Positions 47,852-56,931 of a stretch of DNA of 64,000 bases are shown in pieces. How positions within the stretch are numbered: position 1 is the stretch's first letter; the number at the start of each line of letters is the position of its first letter. The position numbers were made by a program, and so were the translations under genes. This DNA comes from Lachnospiraceae bacterium (GTDB lineage Bacteria > Bacillota > Clostridia > Lachnospirales > Lachnospiraceae): NCBI GenBank assembly GCA_017431515.1, contig JAFRKV010000040.1:161833-225832 (forward strand). The letters run 5' to 3'. The notes beneath the pieces are model-generated. The model was not told the origin of the DNA. It worked only from the letters and a program-made list of their open reading frames with translations, and ran no database searches.

Positions 47852-49042
47852 TTAAAGTTTCATGCGTTCGACAATCTCATTCGTCACGCTTTCGAAGAAG
47901 CCGTCCACATCGCTTCGCAGATCCCGCCAGAGGATCTTGTCGATGCTGTAAAGATCCACGGGCGCATCGCGAAATACATCTTCCGTAATGGTGCTTTTCG
48001 TCACGTTTCCCTTAAAATAGCCGCTTGCAAGCAGCTCTTCGTTGCGTAAAACTTCCAGATCGTGAATCTCAAGATCCGTGCCTGTATCATTGGATTTCCA
48101 GGTGGCGCGGCTTGTCATGTGGTACTGATCGCCGTTATAGGTGTCGTAAACAGCATCCAGATGCAGAGAATTGACAGAGATAATGTCTCCGTTCCGGACA
48201 GCGGTTACGGTGGCCTTTTCTTCATCGGGCAGGGTCACTGTCAGGATGGCGGTGCTGCAATCCGTGCTGTCGATGGTGAGAAACGCTGTTTCCAAAGAAG
48301 AGTCCTTGAGTATTTCGGTGAGATCCATCTCGATCCTCCGTACCTGACATGCAGGGGTCAGAAACAGATCCAACACCACATCATGCTTCGGGGCTTCCAT
48401 CCCGAGGAACTCCCAGATAAACATGCCGCAGCCTTCGGGGATCGTGATCTGATAACCCGGGCTGTTCCAACGGCCGTCTGAGACGGTTCTGCCGTTGGAT
48501 ATGATTTGGATCTGTTTTGTAAAGGTGACGATATTGTCCCAGTTTTCCTGAAACCAGGCGGCTGTCAGATCCGATGTGAGTTCCGGCGCCTTCCAGAACA
48601 GATCGATCCCCGTATCGAAGGCATAGGAGAGGTTATCCAGCATCGGCACGATCATATACAGATCCTTGTTCTCTGCGTAAAAGTCAAATTCGCCCATGTG
48701 GAGCGCCAGCACGCTCAGATCCGCCTGACAGGCGGCTTTCTTCTGCGCAAAGGACCGTTCGCCGGAGATCTTCATATTCATTGTGTTTTTCACTTTTTCC
48801 ACATCATTCAGCATTGCCTCGCCGCGCAATACCGTATCTCCGTTCAGATAATCCCGGCAAAGCTCCATCAGATCCACTTGATACGCTATATAAGACGGAT
48901 CATTCAGCGTTTCTCCGGAGAAACGGATCGTGCTGATAAGGATCTTCAGGCGCGGATTTTGCTCCACCGTAGCGAGCAGCAAGAGGAATAAGAGCAAAAG
49001 GACGGCAAGGAATCTTAGAAATCGTTTTTTTCTGCTTTTCAT
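47852..49042 (-). CDS. Membrane-anchored protein of unknown function
   Basis: A 396-residue protein with a basic start (MKSRKKRFLRF) and one long Leu-rich helix (about 12-30) that should act as an uncleaved signal anchor; the rest is predicted to lie outside the cell. It has no motif I recognise; the outer part looks like an alternating alpha/beta binding domain with a few cysteines. ATG 49042 is chosen because the upstream frame reads through the promoter and the oppositely directed gene. No ribosome site is seen and TATAAT ends 9 bases before the ATG. It shares a divergent promoter region with the YhhN-like gene. Confidence 0.65.
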   Translation of the reverse strand: MKSRKKRFLRFLAVLLLLFLLLLATVEQNPRLKILISTIRFSGETLNDPSYIAYQVDLMELCRDYLNGDTVLRGEAMLNDVEKVKNTMNMKISGERSFAQKKAACQADLSVLALHMGEFDFYAENKDLYMIVPMLDNLSYAFDTGIDLFWKAPELTSDLTAAWFQENWDNIVTFTKQIQIISNGRTVSDGRWNSPGYQITIPEGCGMFIWEFLGMEAPKHDVVLDLFLTPACQVRRIEMDLTEILKDSSLETAFLTIDSTDCSTAILTVTLPDEEKATVTAVRNGDIISVNSLHLDAVYDTYNGDQYHMTSRATWKSNDTGTDLEIHDLEVLRNEELLASGYFKGNVTKSTITEDVFRDAPVDLYSIDKILWRDLRSDVDGFFESVTNEIVERMKL

Positions 49043-49051
49043 GGTTTCCCA

Positions 49052-49075
49052 ATTATAGCATATTTGTTGTATAAT
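49052..49075. promoter_or_regulatory. Overlapping divergent -10 boxes
   Basis: On the - strand TATAAT is at 49052-49057, serving the anchored protein. On the + strand TATAAT is at 49070-49075, serving the YhhN-like gene, which has AGAAGGGGG as ribosome site. The -35 regions are weak and each overlaps the other promoter, so use may be mutually exclusive. Confidence 0.55.
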
Positions 49076-49099
49076 CGTAAAAGAAGGGGGTTTTAGACC

Positions 49100-49768
49100 A
49101 TGAAGACGTTTTTTCTGATCCTGTTTCTGGCGGTTGCTATCGTGCATCTGATCCTGTGTCTGCTGGAGAATGAGAAGTCCCGGAAGATCACAAAGCCGAT
49201 GCTGATGTCGACACTGATTCTGTATTATCTGACTGCGGCGGATCCGATTGTACTCCTGCTTTTGATCGCATTGATTACCAGTCTGATGGGAGACATTCTG
49301 CTGATTCCGACGGGAGAGAAGTGGCTGACAGCCGGCGGCGTGTTTTTCCTTGCCAGCCATATCATCTATATTCTGCTCTATTATCCCGGGATTGTGTTTG
49401 TGGAGGTGCGCTGGTTTATTGTGGTACCGGTGGTGGCCGTCTATCTGATCACGGCATTTCTTGTGATCCGGCTGATTAAGGATACGACGCCGAAATCCAT
49501 GCTCGGCGGACTGTATCTTTATCTGGTGATCAACACCGTGATGAATACCTTCGCCCTGATGCAGCTGATGTCCTTAAAGAACACGGGGGCGCTGCTGGCA
49601 TTCTTCGGCGCGATCTGCTTCTTCGCTTCTGACTGCATCCTGTTTGTGGTGCGTTATTACAAAAAGAAAGAAAAGCTCTGGAAAGGAGCTTTTCTTGTGA
49701 TGCTGACCTATCTGGCCGCACAATTTCTGATCACACAGGGCATGCTGATGAACATGGGCATGCATTAA
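49100..49768 (+). CDS. YhhN/TMEM86-family membrane protein (lysoplasmalogenase-like)
   Basis: A 222-residue protein with seven to eight membrane helices. The family's polar residues are visible in TKPMLMSTLI, SLMGDILLI and FASDCILFV. YhhN/TMEM86 members hydrolyse the vinyl-ether bond of lysoplasmalogens. Plasmalogens are common in anaerobic Clostridia, so the role fits, but activity is inferred from the family. It abuts the patatin-like gene tail to tail with no bases between the stops; both could act on membrane lipids. Confidence 0.8.
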   Translation: MKTFFLILFLAVAIVHLILCLLENEKSRKITKPMLMSTLILYYLTAADPIVLLLLIALITSLMGDILLIPTGEKWLTAGGVFFLASHIIYILLYYPGIVFVEVRWFIVVPVVAVYLITAFLVIRLIKDTTPKSMLGGLYLYLVINTVMNTFALMQLMSLKNTGALLAFFGAICFFASDCILFVVRYYKKKEKLWKGAFLVMLTYLAAQFLITQGMLMNMGMH

Positions 49769-50683
49769 TCATTCGTCCATTTCAAGATATCTCTTCAATG
49801 CGGGCATACGGCGTTTGGCGTCTTCGTAGCCGAGGTAGTAGATCCCGCCGAGCTTTTCCATATCACCCTCCAGCCGGCTGATGATGATCGGCTGGGAGGG
49901 GCTGATGACAAAGACGCGTCCTTTTTTCTCCAGTGATTGAATTTCATCGCACTGGTGGTTGTACTTTTTATCCGCAACCGCCAGTGTATGGGCGAATTCC
50001 GGATAATCGCGATAGAACCGGCGCGGTGTCCTGGAAGGCCTGTCCTTGACGGCTTTGCGGTAATCGGCAGGCCGTGTGCGGATGATCACGATCTTTTCGA
50101 ATTTCTCATGAAGCGCAAAACGGTAGGGAATCCGGCAGGCGCAGCCGCCGTCGAGATACGGTCTGCCGTCCAGCTTGACCATGCCGGAAAGATAGGGCAT
50201 GGAAGCAGAGGCTCGGACAGCCTGCATGATATCGCTGCATTTGCCTTTTTCAAAATAATGCGCCTTTCCGGTCAGACAGTCTGTGGCAACCGCGATATAG
50301 CGGCGGTTGGGATTCCAGAAGGTCTCCGCGTCCAGCGGATCCTCCTTGCCGAATTCATGAAACGCAAAATCAAAGCCAATGACGCCGCGGTTTTTCAGGA
50401 TCGCTCTTCCGCCCACGTAATTGTCATCGTGACGGTAGCGCAGGTTCAGGCGGGCGGAACGTCCGATCTGTCCGGAAACATAATGAACGCCGTTCATCGC
50501 GCCGGCGGAGACGCCGATGGTACAGGACAGGTTGATGCCTTCCTCCATCAGCGCATCCAGGACGCCTGAAGTATACAGCCCGCGGAATGCGCCTCCTTCC
50601 AGGACCATGCAGCCGCGTTGGATTTCTTCTGTGGCATGCCCGCTCGGAAGCAGATCAATGCCGGAATAAATAGGATTCTTCAT
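49769..50683 (-). CDS. Patatin-like phospholipase
   Basis: A 304-residue cytoplasmic lipid acyl hydrolase of the RssA/YjjU type. The oxyanion loop GGAFRG is at 30-35, the nucleophile Ser59 is in GVSAGA, and the dyad Asp is in YLDGGCA. The length matches the bacterial single-domain group that also includes a C-terminal SRLEGDMEKLGGIYYLGYEDA-type end. A promoter TTGTTT-17-TATGAT (- strand, 50716-50721 and 50693-50698) ends 9 bases before the ATG without a ribosome site. Confidence 0.9.
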   Translation of the reverse strand: MKNPIYSGIDLLPSGHATEEIQRGCMVLEGGAFRGLYTSGVLDALMEEGINLSCTIGVSAGAMNGVHYVSGQIGRSARLNLRYRHDDNYVGGRAILKNRGVIGFDFAFHEFGKEDPLDAETFWNPNRRYIAVATDCLTGKAHYFEKGKCSDIMQAVRASASMPYLSGMVKLDGRPYLDGGCACRIPYRFALHEKFEKIVIIRTRPADYRKAVKDRPSRTPRRFYRDYPEFAHTLAVADKKYNHQCDEIQSLEKKGRVFVISPSQPIIISRLEGDMEKLGGIYYLGYEDAKRRMPALKRYLEMDE

Positions 50684-50754
50684 AACGTCTGCATCATATC
50701 ACAAAGGAAACACCGAAACAAGAAACAAAATGACAAAAACGTCAGCGGTCCGTA

Positions 50755-50783
50755 TTGCAACTGACCGTGGCGCTTGCTAAAAT
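50755..50783 (+). promoter_or_regulatory. Promoter of the GH5 gene
   Basis: TTGCAA (50755-50760), 17 bp, TAAAAT (50778-50783). It is followed by GAGGAGGAAC before the ATG at 50824. Confidence 0.75.
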
Positions 50784-50823
50784 GAAGAAGTGGCTATCAA
50801 TCCCAAAACAGAGGAGGAACGGC

Positions 50824-51861
50824 ATGAGAACATTTGAAGGATACCAAAAAGGAATCAATCTGGGAGGGTGGCTTTCCCAGTATAACGATACGACAAAGGA
50901 ATACTATGATACCTTTATTACGGAGAAGGACATTCAGACCATTGCATCCTGGGGTCTGGACCATGTCCGCGTGCCTGTGGATCATCTGATGCTGGAGGAT
51001 GAAGACGGCAATCCCGTCGACAAGGGGTTTTTCTATCTGGATCAGTGTGTGGAGTGGTGTAAAAAGGCCGGGCTTTCCATGGTGCTGGATCTCCATGACA
51101 CCCATGGCTATACCTTCGACCCGCTGGTCAAAAACATAGACCGGGAGGCATTTTTTAAGGATCCTGACCTGCAGGAGCATTTTTACCTGTTATGGGAACG
51201 TATTGCGGGGCGATATGCAAAGGATCGTGGAATGATGGCGTTTGAACTGCTGAATGAAGTGGTCAGTCCGGCGATCGCGTCGGAATGGAACGAGATCGCG
51301 GAGCAGGCGATCAAGAGACTGCGCGCGCTGGCGCCGGAGAGCTATATCATCGTGGGCGGCACGCGCTATAACAACGTGATCTCGGTTCCGGAGTTAAGAA
51401 AACCTTATGATGATCATGTCGTTTACAACTTCCACTGCTATGAACCCATGATTTTTACGCATCAGAGCGCATACTGGGTGGAAGGCATGCCGCAGGATTT
51501 TACGCTGGATTATCCCGGATCGCTGGAGGATTATCGCACAAAGGCGCATAGCCTCACCGAGGTGCTGGGGGGCGCCATCGATATCCCCAGTCTCACCTCC
51601 ATCGGGCCGGATTTCTTTGAGATCCTGTTTGCACCGGCACTGCAGGCGGCAGAAGAAAACAATGCACCGCTCTACTGCGGAGAGTACGGTGTGATTGACC
51701 GCGCGCCCCTCGCTTCCGTGGTGAAGTGGTATCGTGATATTCACGGCATTTTTGAAAAATACGGCATCGGACGGGCGGCATGGAATTACAAGGAAAAGGA
51801 TTTCGGCCTTTCCGGCGCGCATTATGACAGCGTCCGGGATGACCTGATCCGCCTGCTGTAA
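50824..51861 (+). CDS. Glycoside hydrolase family 5 endoglucanase, cytoplasmic
   Basis: A 345-residue single GH5 barrel. The start KGINLGGWLSQ is typical of the exo-glucanase/cellulase group; the acid/base is E145 in ELLNEV and the nucleophile E287 in YCGEYG. A His-containing DLHDTHG and the NFHCYEP segment complete the site. No signal peptide or carbohydrate-binding module is present, so it probably cleaves imported beta-linked oligosaccharides inside the cell. It has its own promoter and a strong ribosome site. The following kinase gene starts 53 bp later. Confidence 0.9.
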   Translation: MRTFEGYQKGINLGGWLSQYNDTTKEYYDTFITEKDIQTIASWGLDHVRVPVDHLMLEDEDGNPVDKGFFYLDQCVEWCKKAGLSMVLDLHDTHGYTFDPLVKNIDREAFFKDPDLQEHFYLLWERIAGRYAKDRGMMAFELLNEVVSPAIASEWNEIAEQAIKRLRALAPESYIIVGGTRYNNVISVPELRKPYDDHVVYNFHCYEPMIFTHQSAYWVEGMPQDFTLDYPGSLEDYRTKAHSLTEVLGGAIDIPSLTSIGPDFFEILFAPALQAAEENNAPLYCGEYGVIDRAPLASVVKWYRDIHGIFEKYGIGRAAWNYKEKDFGLSGAHYDSVRDDLIRLL

Positions 51862-51914
51862 GAAATCCGGCATGCAGATCTGTTCAGAATGCAGCGTGTC
51901 GTTTAAGGAGTTTC

Positions 51915-54900
51915 ATGAAAAAAACATGTCAACGCATCTGCATCCCGTTTCTTTGTGCGGTGATGCTTCTGCTTTGTGCGATCCCTGTTGAGGCATCCGG
52001 GTCGAGCGAGAATTTCCAATCGGAGCACGAGGCGGTTTTATACGGATCCGGAAACGGATTGGTTTCCGCGGAGGCAAATACGATCGCGCAGACAAATGAC
52101 GGGTATATCTGGGCGGGCACGTACTCCGGCCTGTACCGGTATGACGGGGTGCGTTTTGAAAAGTTTGATGCGGATCCGAGATTATGCGCGATCATGCAGC
52201 TGTTTGTCGACAGCAAAGGAAGGCTCTGGATCGGGACGAATGACGCAGGTGTTGCCTGTTATACGCCGGACACCGAAGAGATTGTTTTTTACACCATGGA
52301 AGACGGTGTGGCGGCTGATTCCATCCGTTCCATCACGGAAGATCTGCAGGGCAATGTCTATGTGGGAACGGTCTCCAGCCTGACGATGATCACACCGGAG
52401 GGTGAAGTCGAAAGTCCTGAGAAGTGGGAAGATTTAAATGGCGTCGGATCCCTCTGCTGCGGTACTGACGGCGTGGTTTGCGGGGTTACTAACGGCGGCG
52501 CGCTTTTCTTTCTGGTGGATGGCGAGATCGTTTTTCAGCGGGAGTTTGGCAGAGAGGGATTCTATTATACAACGGTGGCATCTGCCAGGATGAACAGTTT
52601 TCTGGTGGGAACCTCCGGAAATCAAGCCGAATGGCTGGCGTTCAATGGGAAGGAAACCACCCGTCTGGAGCTTGTGACCAATCCTTCCATCTCCTATTAC
52701 AATCAGATCCTTTATGATCCGGAGACCGGTGCGGTCTTTTTTTGCGCGGAAAACGGATTGGGGCTGCTGACTTCCAACGGGACGAAGATGAATCTGACCC
52801 GCGAGAAATTTGACAGTTCCATTTCCGATGTGATGAAGGATTATCAGGGCAATGTCTGGTTCACCTCCAATAAGCAGGGGATCATGGAGTACACGGCGGA
52901 TCCTTTCATTGACATTTTTCTGCGCGCCGGGCTTTCCAGCGAGGTGGTGAACGCGCTGCTGGTAAAGGACGGAATGATCTATGTGGCCATGGACAGCGGC
53001 CTGAAAATCCTGGATGCACGGACCTGTCAGGAGATGGATTATGATTATCTGTCCTATTTTGAAGATATCCGGATCCGTCATATCACAGAAGACAGCAAAG
53101 GGCAGCTATGGATCAGTACCTATGGCCCGGACGGACTCGTGCGCGTTAATCCGGACGGTGAGGTGATGCTGTTTAATGAGTCTTCGGCCGGGACGCTGGG
53201 CGGCCGTTTCCGTCTGGTACTGGAGCATTCGGACGGGCTGATCTATGCCGCCAGCAATATGGGACTTTCTGTCATCCGCGGGGATGAGGTGGTGGAGACG
53301 ATCGGGCAGGAAGAAGGGCTGGAATCCGCCCAGATCCTGACGATGGTGGAAAAACCGGATGGGACGATACTTGCAGGATCAGACGGTGAAGGGATCTATC
53401 TGATCAAGGACGGCGCCATTACCGGACATATCGGCATGGAGGAGGGATTGGAAACCCTGGTTGTGCTTCGGATCGTGCCCTGCAGGGAAGGCTATCTTTA
53501 TGTGACAAGCAACGCCCTGTACTATGATGACGGTCAGGAGATCAGGCGTCTCACGGCATTTCCTTATACCAACAACTATGATGTGTTTCTTTCCGAAGAG
53601 AACGAGGCATGGGTCATGTCCAGCGCCGGAATCTATATTGTGAATCTGGATGAGCTGCTTGCGAACGAGAGCTGTCACTATGAACTGTTGGATTACTCCC
53701 GCGGGTTCAATACGACATTGACGGCCAATGCCTGGAATACGCTTCTCGATCAGGACGGAAATCTTCTGCTTTGCTGTACGGACGGCGTGCGGCGGATATC
53801 GACAAAGGATTATGATGCCACGGATCTGGACTATTTTATCCGGGTGCATTCCATCCGTTACGGAGATGAGACCGCGATACCGGATGAGAATGGGCTCTAT
53901 ACCATTCCGTCTACCGCGAACCGTATCGAAATACAGGCTTCCATCCTCAATTACAGTCTTTCCAATCCGTTGATCCGTCTGTATCTGGAGGGAGCCAAGG
54001 ACGAAGGCGTGACGGTTTATCAAAATGTGCTTTCGCCGCTGACTTATACCAATCTGCCTTACGGCTCCTATACGCTGCACATTCAGGTGTTAGACAGCAC
54101 GGAAAACACGGTGTTGCGCGATGAGACATTTCCGATCTACAAGGAGCCTCGATGGACGGAACTGCCGATTTTTCAGGTGATCGGAATCATCCTTGTAGTG
54201 ACACTGGCGGCGCTGTTTGTCTGGTGGATTCTGCGTTCCACCATCATCCGCCGGCAGTACGCCGAGATCCGCGCCGCGAAGGAAGAGGCGGAACGGGCCA
54301 ACACCGCGAAATCCAGATTTCTTGCCAATATGTCCCATGAGATTCGCACGCCGATCAATACGATCATGGGGATGGATGAGATGATCCTGCGGGAAGACAG
54401 GAACGAGCCGAAGAGCCGTTATACCTCGTCTGTGTCGGGATATGCCAAATCCATCAAGCGCGCTTCGGAATCACTCCTCGGTCTGATCAATGATATTCTG
54501 GATCTCAGCAAGATTGAATCCGGCAAGATGAATCTGGTGGAGGAGGAATATGATACGGCAGAGCTTCTTCGCGCGATTGCCGTGATGATCCGCGTGCGAA
54601 GCAATGAAAAGGATCTCGGCTTTTCCGTGGAGATCGACCCTGCGCTGCCGAAAAAACTATACGGAGATGACGGCAAGATCAAACAGGTATTGTTGAACCT
54701 TCTCACAAATGCGGTAAAATATACGGAAAAGGGTTCTTTTGCACTGCGGGTGACTGTAGAGGAACAGACAGCGGAAGGGGTGACCGTCCATTACAGCGTG
54801 AAAGACACAGGCATCGGGATCAAGCCGGAAGATATGGACAAACTGTTTTCTGCATTTGAGCGGCTTGAGGAGCAGCGGAACAGCGGCATCCAGGGAACCG

Positions 54901-56126
54901 GGCTCGGACTTGATATTTCAAGGCAGTTTGTGGAACTGATGGGAGACCGTCTGCAGTGTGAGAGCGTCTATGGCGAGGGGTCGGATTTTTTCTTCACCTT
55001 AAAGCAAAAGATCGTGGATCCGACGCCCATCGGCGTGTTTGTCGAACAGGAGGAGACGACGGAGACGGACGGGCCCTATGTGCCGCTTTTTGCGGCGCCA
55101 GAGGCGAAGATCCTTGTGGTGGATGATAATGAAATGAATCTGCAGGTGCTTTCCGGATTGCTGCGTCCTACGAAGGTGCAGATTGAGACAGCGCTTTCCG
55201 GGAAGGAATGTCTGGCAAAACTTGCGGAGGATGTCTATGACCTGGTGCTGCTGGATCATATGATGCCGGATATGGACGGGATCGAGACACTGCATGCGCT
55301 TCGAAAAACAGATGAGACCATTCCGGTGATCGCATTGACTGCGAATTCAGCGGAGAATGGGGAAGCGTTTTACCTTGGCGAAGGGTTCCAGGGGTATCTC
55401 GGGAAGCCGGTGGATGTCAGAAAACTGGAGGAGATGCTGCGGCGTTTCCTCCCGGAACAGAAACTGCTTGATCCGGCGGAACTGCCGCAGGAAGAGCAAA
55501 GCAGCGCCGAAGGCGCGGATCCGGAGGATGTGGTTCCGGCATGGCTGTATGAGACAGAGGGCATTTCTCCGGCGGAAGGGATCCGTCATTGCGGTTCACC
55601 GGAAGGGTTTTTATCGGCGCTGCAGACATTTTATGAAACGCTGCCGGAAAAGGCTGATGAGCTGGAAACTGCTTACGTGACTGAGAATTGGGAGTTTTAT
55701 ACCATCAAAGCGCACGCGTTGAAGAGCGCAGCGCGTCTGATCGGCGCGGAAGCGCTCTCTAAAGGGGCAGAACGGCTGGAAGAAGCGGGAAAAACAAATG
55801 ATATCGGGACGATCCGTCAGGAAAGCGGCGTCTTGCTTCATGATTTTCGCATGTATCGGGAAAAACTCGCCCGGCTCCTTGACGCAGAAAACGGAGAGAA
55901 AGAACCTGTGGATCCGAGTCTGCTTGCAGAGGCCTATGAGGCGCTGGGAGAATTTGTCAGCGCGATGGACTATGACTCCACGGAAATGGTGCTGGACTCT
56001 CTCAACGCATACCGTCTCCCCCCGGAAGAGGAAGTGCGTTTCCGGGAGATGCGGATTCAGCTGAAGCAGTTGGAATGGGAGAAGCTCGCAGAGCTTCTGA
56101 AGAAGGAAGAGAAAGAGGAAATGTAA
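51915..56126 (+). CDS. Hybrid sensor histidine kinase with beta-propeller sensor, REC and HPt
   Basis: A 1403-residue membrane sensor. It has a signal peptide (about 1-28) and an outer domain of about 640 residues built of two-component-regulator propeller repeats (GYIWAGTYSGLYRYDG, GRLWIGTNDAGV, GNVWFTSNKQG and more). A Y_Y_Y domain (about 670-745) and a membrane helix (about 755-778) follow. The core is HisKA with H808 (SHEIRTP), then an ATPase domain (NLLTNAVKYTE, DTGIGI, GTGLGL). It continues with a receiver with D1114 (LLDHMMPDMDG) and an HPt domain with H1267 (KAHALKS). Phosphate can thus pass through four sites. This design senses oligosaccharides in Bacteroidetes; the GH5 gene upstream fits, but the ligand is unknown. 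The receiver gene follows after 1 bp. Confidence 0.93.
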   Translation: MKKTCQRICIPFLCAVMLLLCAIPVEASGSSENFQSEHEAVLYGSGNGLVSAEANTIAQTNDGYIWAGTYSGLYRYDGVRFEKFDADPRLCAIMQLFVDSKGRLWIGTNDAGVACYTPDTEEIVFYTMEDGVAADSIRSITEDLQGNVYVGTVSSLTMITPEGEVESPEKWEDLNGVGSLCCGTDGVVCGVTNGGALFFLVDGEIVFQREFGREGFYYTTVASARMNSFLVGTSGNQAEWLAFNGKETTRLELVTNPSISYYNQILYDPETGAVFFCAENGLGLLTSNGTKMNLTREKFDSSISDVMKDYQGNVWFTSNKQGIMEYTADPFIDIFLRAGLSSEVVNALLVKDGMIYVAMDSGLKILDARTCQEMDYDYLSYFEDIRIRHITEDSKGQLWISTYGPDGLVRVNPDGEVMLFNESSAGTLGGRFRLVLEHSDGLIYAASNMGLSVIRGDEVVETIGQEEGLESAQILTMVEKPDGTILAGSDGEGIYLIKDGAITGHIGMEEGLETLVVLRIVPCREGYLYVTSNALYYDDGQEIRRLTAFPYTNNYDVFLSEENEAWVMSSAGIYIVNLDELLANESCHYELLDYSRGFNTTLTANAWNTLLDQDGNLLLCCTDGVRRISTKDYDATDLDYFIRVHSIRYGDETAIPDENGLYTIPSTANRIEIQASILNYSLSNPLIRLYLEGAKDEGVTVYQNVLSPLTYTNLPYGSYTLHIQVLDSTENTVLRDETFPIYKEPRWTELPIFQVIGIILVVTLAALFVWWILRSTIIRRQYAEIRAAKEEAERANTAKSRFLANMSHEIRTPINTIMGMDEMILREDRNEPKSRYTSSVSGYAKSIKRASESLLGLINDILDLSKIESGKMNLVEEEYDTAELLRAIAVMIRVRSNEKDLGFSVEIDPALPKKLYGDDGKIKQVLLNLLTNAVKYTEKGSFALRVTVEEQTAEGVTVHYSVKDTGIGIKPEDMDKLFSAFERLEEQRNSGIQGTGLGLDISRQFVELMGDRLQCESVYGEGSDFFFTLKQKIVDPTPIGVFVEQEETTETDGPYVPLFAAPEAKILVVDDNEMNLQVLSGLLRPTKVQIETALSGKECLAKLAEDVYDLVLLDHMMPDMDGIETLHALRKTDETIPVIALTANSAENGEAFYLGEGFQGYLGKPVDVRKLEEMLRRFLPEQKLLDPAELPQEEQSSAEGADPEDVVPAWLYETEGISPAEGIRHCGSPEGFLSALQTFYETLPEKADELETAYVTENWEFYTIKAHALKSAARLIGAEALSKGAERLEEAGKTNDIGTIRQESGVLLHDFRMYREKLARLLDAENGEKEPVDPSLLAEAYEALGEFVSAMDYDSTEMVLDSLNAYRLPPEEEVRFREMRIQLKQLEWEKLAELLKKEEKEEM

Positions 56127-56127
56127 C

Positions 56128-56907
56128 ATGGCCGGACAGAACCAACAACAATTGATGCTGCTGGGCGCGAAGGAATCTTTTTTGATCATATCCCTCGAAA
56201 AGAAACTGGAAGAGGCGGGGTTGAATAACTTTTTTCAGGCACTGAATGTGGATGGGATCAATCAGGGAATCGAGAAAGCCGATCTCCTGGTGTATTATCT
56301 TGAGACAAAGGAAACCTTGAAGCCGGATGTGCTGCACTATCTGAACGAGCGGCTGATCGAAACGAACAAAGGGATCATTCTGATCGGGGAAAGAGAAGAT
56401 ACGGACAATGTGACGGACCAGATGCATGGGGATCTGATCCGAAAGGTTTTTCCGAGACCTTTGGATACCGAGGCGTTTCTTGCGTTTGTGACGGAAGAAC
56501 TGTCGGCGGAGAGTCTGGAACTAAAGAAAAAGAGAATCCTTATCGTGGATGATGATGCGACATACATTGGCGTGGTACGGGAGTGGCTGCGCGGAAAATA
56601 CCGGGTCTCTATGGCGAATTCCGGGTTGCGGGCGATCACATGGCTTGCCAACAATCCGGTAGATCTGGTTTTGATGGACCATGAAATGCCGGTGACATCC
56701 GGCCCGAAGGTGCTCGAGATGATGCGCAGCGAAGAAGCAACAAGCAAGATTCCGGTCATCTTTCTGACCGGGAAAAGTGATCGCACGAGCGTGATGGAGG
56801 CCGTGGAACAGAAACCGGAGGGATATCTTTTGAAAACTATAGATCGGGAAAAGCTGTTGGCGGAGCTGGACATGTTTTTCCGTAAACATCCGGGCGATAT
56901 CATTTAA
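56128..56907 (+). CDS. Two-receiver response regulator without output domain
   Basis: A 259-residue protein. The first half (about 1-125) has the size and fold pattern of a receiver but lacks the acidic pocket and phospho-Asp. The second half (about 132-255) is a full receiver: VDDD for the acidic pocket, D184 in LMDHEMP, Thr in FLTGKS and Lys in YLLKTID. No DNA-binding or enzymatic domain follows, so it works by protein contact or as a phosphate sink. It begins 1 bp after the kinase stop, which makes it the likely partner. Confidence 0.88.
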   Translation: MAGQNQQQLMLLGAKESFLIISLEKKLEEAGLNNFFQALNVDGINQGIEKADLLVYYLETKETLKPDVLHYLNERLIETNKGIILIGEREDTDNVTDQMHGDLIRKVFPRPLDTEAFLAFVTEELSAESLELKKKRILIVDDDATYIGVVREWLRGKYRVSMANSGLRAITWLANNPVDLVLMDHEMPVTSGPKVLEMMRSEEATSKIPVIFLTGKSDRTSVMEAVEQKPEGYLLKTIDREKLLAELDMFFRKHPGDII

Positions 56908-56931
56908 GTGGGATACTTGAGGAGGAAGAAA

